From the NCBI RefSeq assembly GCF_000512205.2, contig NZ_CP011450.1, forward strand, positions 310,001 through 374,000: 64,000 nt of DNA, read 5' to 3'. Of the stretch, positions 59,959 through 64,000 are shown in pieces. The notes beneath the pieces were generated by a model. That model saw only the letters and a list, made by a program, of their open reading frames with translations. It was not told the origin of the DNA and ran no database searches. The translations under genes were made by a program, and so were the position numbers. The stretch comes from Sphingomonas sanxanigenens DSM 19645 = NX02. GTDB lineage: Bacteria; Pseudomonadota; Alphaproteobacteria; Sphingomonadales; Sphingomonadaceae. Position 1 is the first letter of the stretch. Each line of letters starts with the position of its first letter.

Positions 59959-61050
59959 ATGATGGCAACGCAACCGGCATCTCCCAGCCTTCCTGCAGCA
60001 TCCAGGCCCGGGCCCTCCATGCGCAGCTCGCGCTCGAGTCCACTCATCGAAGCCACTCTCCGGAGCCGCTTCAGCCACCGGCAAGCCTCCGACTTCCGCC
60101 GCTCGGCTGATCTCGCCGGCCGATCGGTCGAGATCTCGCCCGACATACCACTGACCTTCGACCAGCCTCTTGCACGACACCATAAGCTGATCGGGCGTTG
60201 GGTCGCATCGCACGAGAAGGCGACGAGACGATATTCCCGTTGCGAGGCGCGACGGCGCATCGAGCATGTTTTCAACTCTGCTGCTGTCGAGGCGCTGCGT
60301 CCGATCGATCTCGCGGAGCTTCGCGTGGTCGTGCTGAACGGCGAGTCCGAGGGAGCGCCGGCGATCGTGATCATCTGCGAGAGCATCGGCCAACTAGATC
60401 TCGGATGGATCGAGACCAGCGAGGCGCCGATCGCCTGGCGCGCGGCTGCCTACGCGGCGCTCGAGCAGACCCTGGGGGCTGCGCTGCCGATCTTCGGCTA
60501 CCAGGATCTCTTCGACGAAATATCCATGTACTATTGGGATGGCGAGACTGAGGATGACGCCGCCCGCCAGTGCCTCATCGACTATCACGGCGCAGACCCC
60601 GGCGATCTTGACGAAGTCGCGCTGCCGTCGACCATGGAGGCCAAGAAGCCCGCATGGATGATCGCGGCGAATGCAGCGCCGCTGGCGAAGCTTCCTCTCG
60701 ACCTTCGCAAGGCACTACGCGAACTCCGCAGCGCGCACGACGCGCTTCGGCGCCTGCCGGGAGATTGCAACGCCTGGCACTTCGACGGGCAAATTCTCTA
60801 CGAATATGTTCCCGGCCTCGAGGAATGTTCGACGCTGCCCCCGTTGACACTCGTGCCGGTCGAGTTCTTCGCGGCCGAGGTGGACGATGTCGGACGCCAC
60901 GGCATGGAATACGGCTTCATGGATGTCGCGGGGATCTGCCCGCTCTCCGAGGCCGCGCACGTTGAGCGATGGTTCGCGTCGCTGCGCACCGGCGCTCACT
61001 TCCTGCTCGCTGCGCAGCAGCTGATCCAGCTCGATCCCGACAAATTGTGA
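59959..61050 (+). CDS. PRTRC-system protein F
   Basis: This 363-residue protein is identified by cassette position and by blocks such as LGWIETSEAPIAWRAAAYAAL, SMYYWDGETEDDAARQCL and YGFMDVAGICPLSE. Its function is unknown and no catalytic motif is visible. The N-terminus is uncertain. A second open frame from GTG 59888 (VPRRHGGAIPAAPRKTLLEW) starts one base after protein C and runs out of frame to 60110, which could be the native start followed by a frameshift. The next gene starts 7 bp downstream. Confidence 0.8.
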   Translation: MMATQPASPSLPAASRPGPSMRSSRSSPLIEATLRSRFSHRQASDFRRSADLAGRSVEISPDIPLTFDQPLARHHKLIGRWVASHEKATRRYSRCEARRRIEHVFNSAAVEALRPIDLAELRVVVLNGESEGAPAIVIICESIGQLDLGWIETSEAPIAWRAAAYAALEQTLGAALPIFGYQDLFDEISMYYWDGETEDDAARQCLIDYHGADPGDLDEVALPSTMEAKKPAWMIAANAAPLAKLPLDLRKALRELRSAHDALRRLPGDCNAWHFDGQILYEYVPGLEECSTLPPLTLVPVEFFAAEVDDVGRHGMEYGFMDVAGICPLSEAAHVERWFASLRTGAHFLLAAQQLIQLDPDKL

Positions 61051-61057
61051 GGCCCCA

Positions 61058-61885
61058 ATGCCGGACCATAGCGCCCATTTCGAAGCCACCGCCGGAGGCA
61101 TGGTGCTCACCAACGCCATCCTCCTGTACCGCACCGAGACCCCCCGCGGGCTCGATCCCTACCGCACCCCCGGGCAGGATGGACATGCCTTTGCCAGCAT
61201 CCATCATGTGGAGCATGGCGGCGAAGGCGGGCCGACGATCGCCGCCGGCACGCCGCTGACCCGCGCCCACCTTCGCCAATGGACCGAGGCCCTCGGGCGC
61301 GCAGCGCCGCCTCAGATCCTTCCCCACAATGTGCTGGTTGCTCATCGCGACATGCTCGCCTGGTGGACGCCCGAGCAGGTCCGCCCGGCTTATTTCCATC
61401 TGTCCACACCGCCGGCCGGCCTGCGCGTCCTCGCGCAACGGACGATCCGGCCCGTTCCGTATCCCGCCCAGCTGTTCGTGGCGACGCCGCGCAGGCTCGG
61501 GGTCTATGCACTCGCCGAAAATGAGCGCCCCTCGGCGACCACGCATGTACTCCATTCGCCGATCCTCAACGTCTTCGTCGACGGCTCTCTCTGCTGGGGG
61601 AACATCCCGAGGCCGCGCACGCTGGACGTCGCGGCCATCCCCGTCTTCGAGCGGGCGCTCTTCGATTCCTGGTCGACGCACCCCAATCCCGGGCAGGAGC
61701 TGACCGTCACCGGCAAGGGCGGCCTGCTGAAGCTGTGGGACGACCTTGCGGCGCGCCAGGCGACGCGCTTCCCGGTGAGACGCCTCCGGCCGTTCATCGG
61801 CACAAGCCAGCGGCTGCCTTCGAGAAAGGCCAACGCCGAACCGATGACGCTGGAGCGGCTGATCGCCGAGGGCGCGGCGTCATGA
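61058..61885 (+). CDS. PRTRC-system protein B, E2-like (Prok-E2 type)
   Basis: This 275-residue protein fits the prokaryotic E2 family linked to the PRTRC cassette. The block HSPILNVFVDGSLCWGNI (His166 to Ile183) mirrors the eukaryotic E2 segment HPN(I/V)...G.ICL and places a single candidate catalytic Cys at residue 179. It would accept the ubiquitin-like protein from the ThiF/E1-like enzyme. Its stop overlaps the next start by 4 bases. Catalysis has not been shown to my knowledge. Confidence 0.82.
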   Translation: MPDHSAHFEATAGGMVLTNAILLYRTETPRGLDPYRTPGQDGHAFASIHHVEHGGEGGPTIAAGTPLTRAHLRQWTEALGRAAPPQILPHNVLVAHRDMLAWWTPEQVRPAYFHLSTPPAGLRVLAQRTIRPVPYPAQLFVATPRRLGVYALAENERPSATTHVLHSPILNVFVDGSLCWGNIPRPRTLDVAAIPVFERALFDSWSTHPNPGQELTVTGKGGLLKLWDDLAARQATRFPVRRLRPFIGTSQRLPSRKANAEPMTLERLIAEGAAS

Positions 61886-62541
61886 CCGTCCTCGCCGACG
61901 ATCCCACCGCGGCCGCCATTCTCGCAGCGGCGCCCTGTTATCCGGTTCCGCCGATCGGTCGGTCCCCCGCGATCGACGCGGTACGCGCCTCCCGCACAGG
62001 CCATTGTCTCGCGGTCGGCAGGGACGGTGTCATGCTTATCGTGCGACGGCCATGGCTCGAGCTCGACATTCCTGTCACGCCGGCGTTCCCCGCCTACCTG
62101 CCTTATGGGAGCGTCGGCGAGCGCCGGGCGGAACTACGCTGCGGGCTGATCCCCCACGAACTGTTCGGCCGGATTCTCGATCACTTCCGCGCGGCCTTGC
62201 CCAACGAAGCTGCCGCCTTCGTCCTGTGGAACGAGAATGAGCGAAGCTTCTCGATCCACTACCCGCACATCGATGATGCCACTCCCTCCCGCGTGAACTA
62301 TCGGTCCCCGATACTGGCGCCTGACCAACATCTCATCTGCGACATCCACACTCATGCGCATGGCGCGGCATTCTTCAGCGCGACGGACGATGCCGACGAC
62401 GCGCACTCCACCAAGATCGCGCTGGTGCTCGGCCGTCTTGGTCAACCGGAAGGACCGGCCATCGCCTCGCGCTTGTGCGCCGGCGGGATATTCCTGCCGC
62501 TGCCGCGCAGCCCGTTTTCAGGAGACGACGATGCAGCCTGA
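61882..62541 (+). CDS. PRTRC-system protein A, JAMM/JAB-domain isopeptidase
   Basis: This 219-residue protein has a full JAMM metalloprotease motif. Glu109 lies in PNEAAAFVLW, and HTHAHGAAFFSATD supplies His156, His158, Ser166 and Asp169 in the exact HxHx7SxxD spacing. JAMM proteases release or process ubiquitin-like proteins, so this could mature or remove protein C. It overlaps both neighbours (B by 4 bases, ThiF by 11). All zinc ligands are intact. Confidence 0.88.
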   Translation: MTVLADDPTAAAILAAAPCYPVPPIGRSPAIDAVRASRTGHCLAVGRDGVMLIVRRPWLELDIPVTPAFPAYLPYGSVGERRAELRCGLIPHELFGRILDHFRAALPNEAAAFVLWNENERSFSIHYPHIDDATPSRVNYRSPILAPDQHLICDIHTHAHGAAFFSATDDADDAHSTKIALVLGRLGQPEGPAIASRLCAGGIFLPLPRSPFSGDDDAA

Positions 62542-63334
62542 AATCCCCAATCGCCACTATCTTCCTGCCGGCTTCGACAATCGCGCGATCAAGATCCTTC
62601 TAGTCGGCTGCGGCGGAAATGGCGCGCAGATGCTGATGGGACTGGCTTCGCTCGAGACAGCGCTACGCGCGATCTCCACCCGGTCGCTCCAGGTCACCGT
62701 CGTCGATGACGACGTCGTCAGCGAAGCCAATCTTGGCCGGCAACCCTTCTACCGATGCGACCTCGGCGCTTCCAAGGCCCGCACGCTCGTCGAGCGGATC
62801 AATCTCGCGCACGGCCTTTGCTGGCGAGCCGTCCATGGCCGCGCTCCCGAAGCGGTCAAGCTCGCCGACGCGGATATCCTCATCAGCTGCGTCGACACCG
62901 CTTCCGCGCGCCGCGCCCTGGGCGGCGATCTGGCGAATGGAACGTCCGTGCCCGCCTATTGGATGGACCTCGGCAACCGCGCCGGAGACGGGCAGTTCCT
63001 GATCGGGTCGCCTCACCGCTCCACCGGCCACGACCGGCGGCGCCTCCCGACCGTCCTCGAGTATTTCCCTGAGATCGCCGACGAAACGGAGCCCGACGAC
63101 GATGCTCCGTCCTGCTCGGTGGCCGAGGCGCTCGAACGGCAGTCGCTTTTCGTCAACCGCGTTCTCGCAAGCCACGCTCTGGCGCTGCTGTTCGACCTCG
63201 TCGGGCGCGGGTCGATCGGCCACGCTGGTGGCTTCATCAACCTCATTCGCGGGCAATGCGTCCCGATCCCGCTTCCCGCGGTCGAGGAGGCGCAGGATCA
63301 GCGCGTATCGGCCGCGCTGCCCGGACCCGCGTGA
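62531..63334 (+). CDS. PRTRC-system ThiF-family E1-like protein
   Basis: This 267-residue E1-like adenylating enzyme has LLVGCGGNGAQ (nucleotide loop), VVDDDVV (Asp60/61), NLGRQPF (Arg70 finger), SKAR (Lys82) and ISCVDTASARR. Cys195 in APSCSVAEAL is the conserved candidate catalytic thiol of the family. It would adenylate the C-terminal Gly of the ubiquitin-like protein C. The start at 62531 has AGGAG upstream and overlaps the JAMM gene. It completes an E1-E2-Ubl-protease set. Confidence 0.9.
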   Translation: MQPEIPNRHYLPAGFDNRAIKILLVGCGGNGAQMLMGLASLETALRAISTRSLQVTVVDDDVVSEANLGRQPFYRCDLGASKARTLVERINLAHGLCWRAVHGRAPEAVKLADADILISCVDTASARRALGGDLANGTSVPAYWMDLGNRAGDGQFLIGSPHRSTGHDRRRLPTVLEYFPEIADETEPDDDAPSCSVAEALERQSLFVNRVLASHALALLFDLVGRGSIGHAGGFINLIRGQCVPIPLPAVEEAQDQRVSAALPGPA

Positions 63335-63597
63335 TGGGCGCTCGATCCTCCAAGGCCGAGGTGCGCAACCCCGTTCTTGCCCTGCCGGCGGTCGCCCGCC
63401 TCCGGGCGCTCAGTCCCGAGGCGCGCCTCGCGCTGCAGTCCGTGCTGCTCGACATCCAAAGCGAAGCCCGGCTTCGCGCCGAACGGAGTTGGCGGAGCCG
63501 CAAGCCACCGGTTGCCGCATATTGGGCCGCCTGCGGTGTCTATGCCGGTCACATCGCGCGCGCGATCGGCCCCGGGCCAGGGCGTCGGCGCGGCTGA
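63334..63597 (+). CDS. Small basic protein after PRTRC ThiF
   Basis: This is an 87-residue Arg/Ala-rich helical protein (PALPAV..LRALSPEARLALQ, shown in parts, then YWAACGVYAGHIARAIG). Its ATG overlaps the ThiF stop (TGATG), so it is co-translated. I know no function. Similar small genes often follow ThiF in PRTRC clusters, which suggests it belongs to the cassette. Confidence 0.65.
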   Translation: MGARSSKAEVRNPVLALPAVARLRALSPEARLALQSVLLDIQSEARLRAERSWRSRKPPVAAYWAACGVYAGHIARAIGPGPGRRRG

Positions 63598-63609
63598 CCG
63601 CCAGGAAAA

Positions 63610-63626
63610 GGAGAGGGGGGAAGGGG
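63610..63626 (+). repeat. Purine-rich leader element, copy 5
   Basis: GGAGAGGGGGGAAGGGG lies 41 bp upstream of the last gene, the same spacing as copy 3. It is a close variant of the element before the two ParB-type genes. Confidence 0.55.
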
Positions 63627-63667
63627 CGGGGCGAGCGGACGTGCGCTTGAGCCCGGAGAACCTCCCC

Positions 63668-64000
63668 ATGCACTACGATGTCGCGATGCGCCACCAGCAG
63701 GCGCTCGATCCCAGCGCGCTGACCACGATGGCAGCCACCCTCCACGCGATCGGTGCCGCCATCACCGACTGCCGCAACGCGGGCAAGGACCCCGAGATCG
63801 ACGCAGCGGTCATCCTTCTCGCCCGCCACCTCGGGACTGTCTGCGAACGCCGCCCGGACGACATGGCGCTGCGCCGCAACTGCATGGACCAGATCGCCGA
63901 GATCCGGCGCCACCCTGTCCTGCGGACCCTCGCTTGTCGTGGTGTCGCCTACGACGAGGGTGCCAAACGCACCTTCCACAGCGAGGGGCGCACTGCCATG
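63668..64000 (+). CDS. Unknown plasmid protein, runs off the window (partial)
   Basis: The 111 codons from ATG 63668 are open to the end of the window. The protein is soluble and helical (YDVAMRHQQALDPSALTTMAA, then LLARHLGTVCERRPDDM and RNCMDQIAEIRRHPVL). No family is recognised. It carries its own purine-rich leader, like other backbone genes here, and so begins a new transcription unit after the PRTRC cassette. Confidence 0.7.
   Translation, partial: MHYDVAMRHQQALDPSALTTMAATLHAIGAAITDCRNAGKDPEIDAAVILLARHLGTVCERRPDDMALRRNCMDQIAEIRRHPVLRTLACRGVAYDEGAKRTFHSEGRTAM

Overview
The window is GC-rich alphaproteobacterial DNA. It most resembles a large sphingomonad (Sphingomonas/Sphingobium/Novosphingobium-type) plasmid or secondary replicon. 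It carries its own replication and partition block (rep with iterons, parA, parB, three parS-like palindromes), a tyrosine recombinase beside a dif-like site, and, further right, the PRTRC plasmid cassette. No rRNA, tRNA or CRISPR array was seen. The genus is inferred from gene content only.

Layout: (1) 1-6.1 kb, a heavy-metal operon on the minus strand (short CDF exporter, cytochrome c-FTR1 permease, small His-rich exported protein, CzcC-type outer-membrane protein, start of the next gene) with a divergent MerR regulator. Two matching MerR-type promoters are present, one for the operon and one for a retropepsin/PDZ protein. (2) 6.27-9.35 kb, a compact TniA/TniB/resolvase transposon with 48-bp terminal inverted repeats. 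(3) 9.6-16 kb, the plasmid core: recombinase and dif-like site, an unrecognised protein with a possible C-terminal HTH, parB, parA, rep and an iteron origin. (4) 16.5-26.3 kb, a glycan-utilisation locus: ROK and GntR regulators, TonB-dependent receptor, GH92 mannosidase, GH88/105 hydrolase, ROK sugar kinase.

(5) 26.5-34.3 kb, an accessory region: a three-gene minus-strand cluster (DUF3800 protein, putative PD-(D/E)XK nuclease, unknown protein) divergent from a SIR2-like protein, which is the best candidate here for an undescribed defence system; then a decayed patch, a lipoprotein phosphodiesterase, a MucR-type regulator and a RES/Xre-type toxin-antitoxin pair. (6) 34.7-48.7 kb, a plasmid DNA-metabolism and anti-defence block: Toprim/zinc-finger protein, strawberry-notch methyltransferase-helicase split by a group II intron inserted in antisense, ParB-like protein, ArdC-type antirestriction protein, nuclease lipoprotein, Tad2-like (DUF2829) protein, DUF7007-like protein and a DpdA-like tRNA-guanine-transglycosylase homologue.

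(7) 48.7-57.3 kb, an arsenic-resistance operon next to a three-integrase plus small-HTH module like that of GInt islands. (8) 57.4-64 kb, the PRTRC cassette (ParB, E, C, F, B, A, ThiF), whose B, A and ThiF proteins show E2-like, JAMM-protease and E1-like signatures. This makes it a bacterial ubiquitin-like conjugation cassette. Regions 6 and 8 share a purine-rich leader (GAGAGGGGAGGGGGAAGGG-like) found five times, each upstream of a gene or operon start. This suggests that they form one backbone, later split by the intron and by the arsenic/integrase island.
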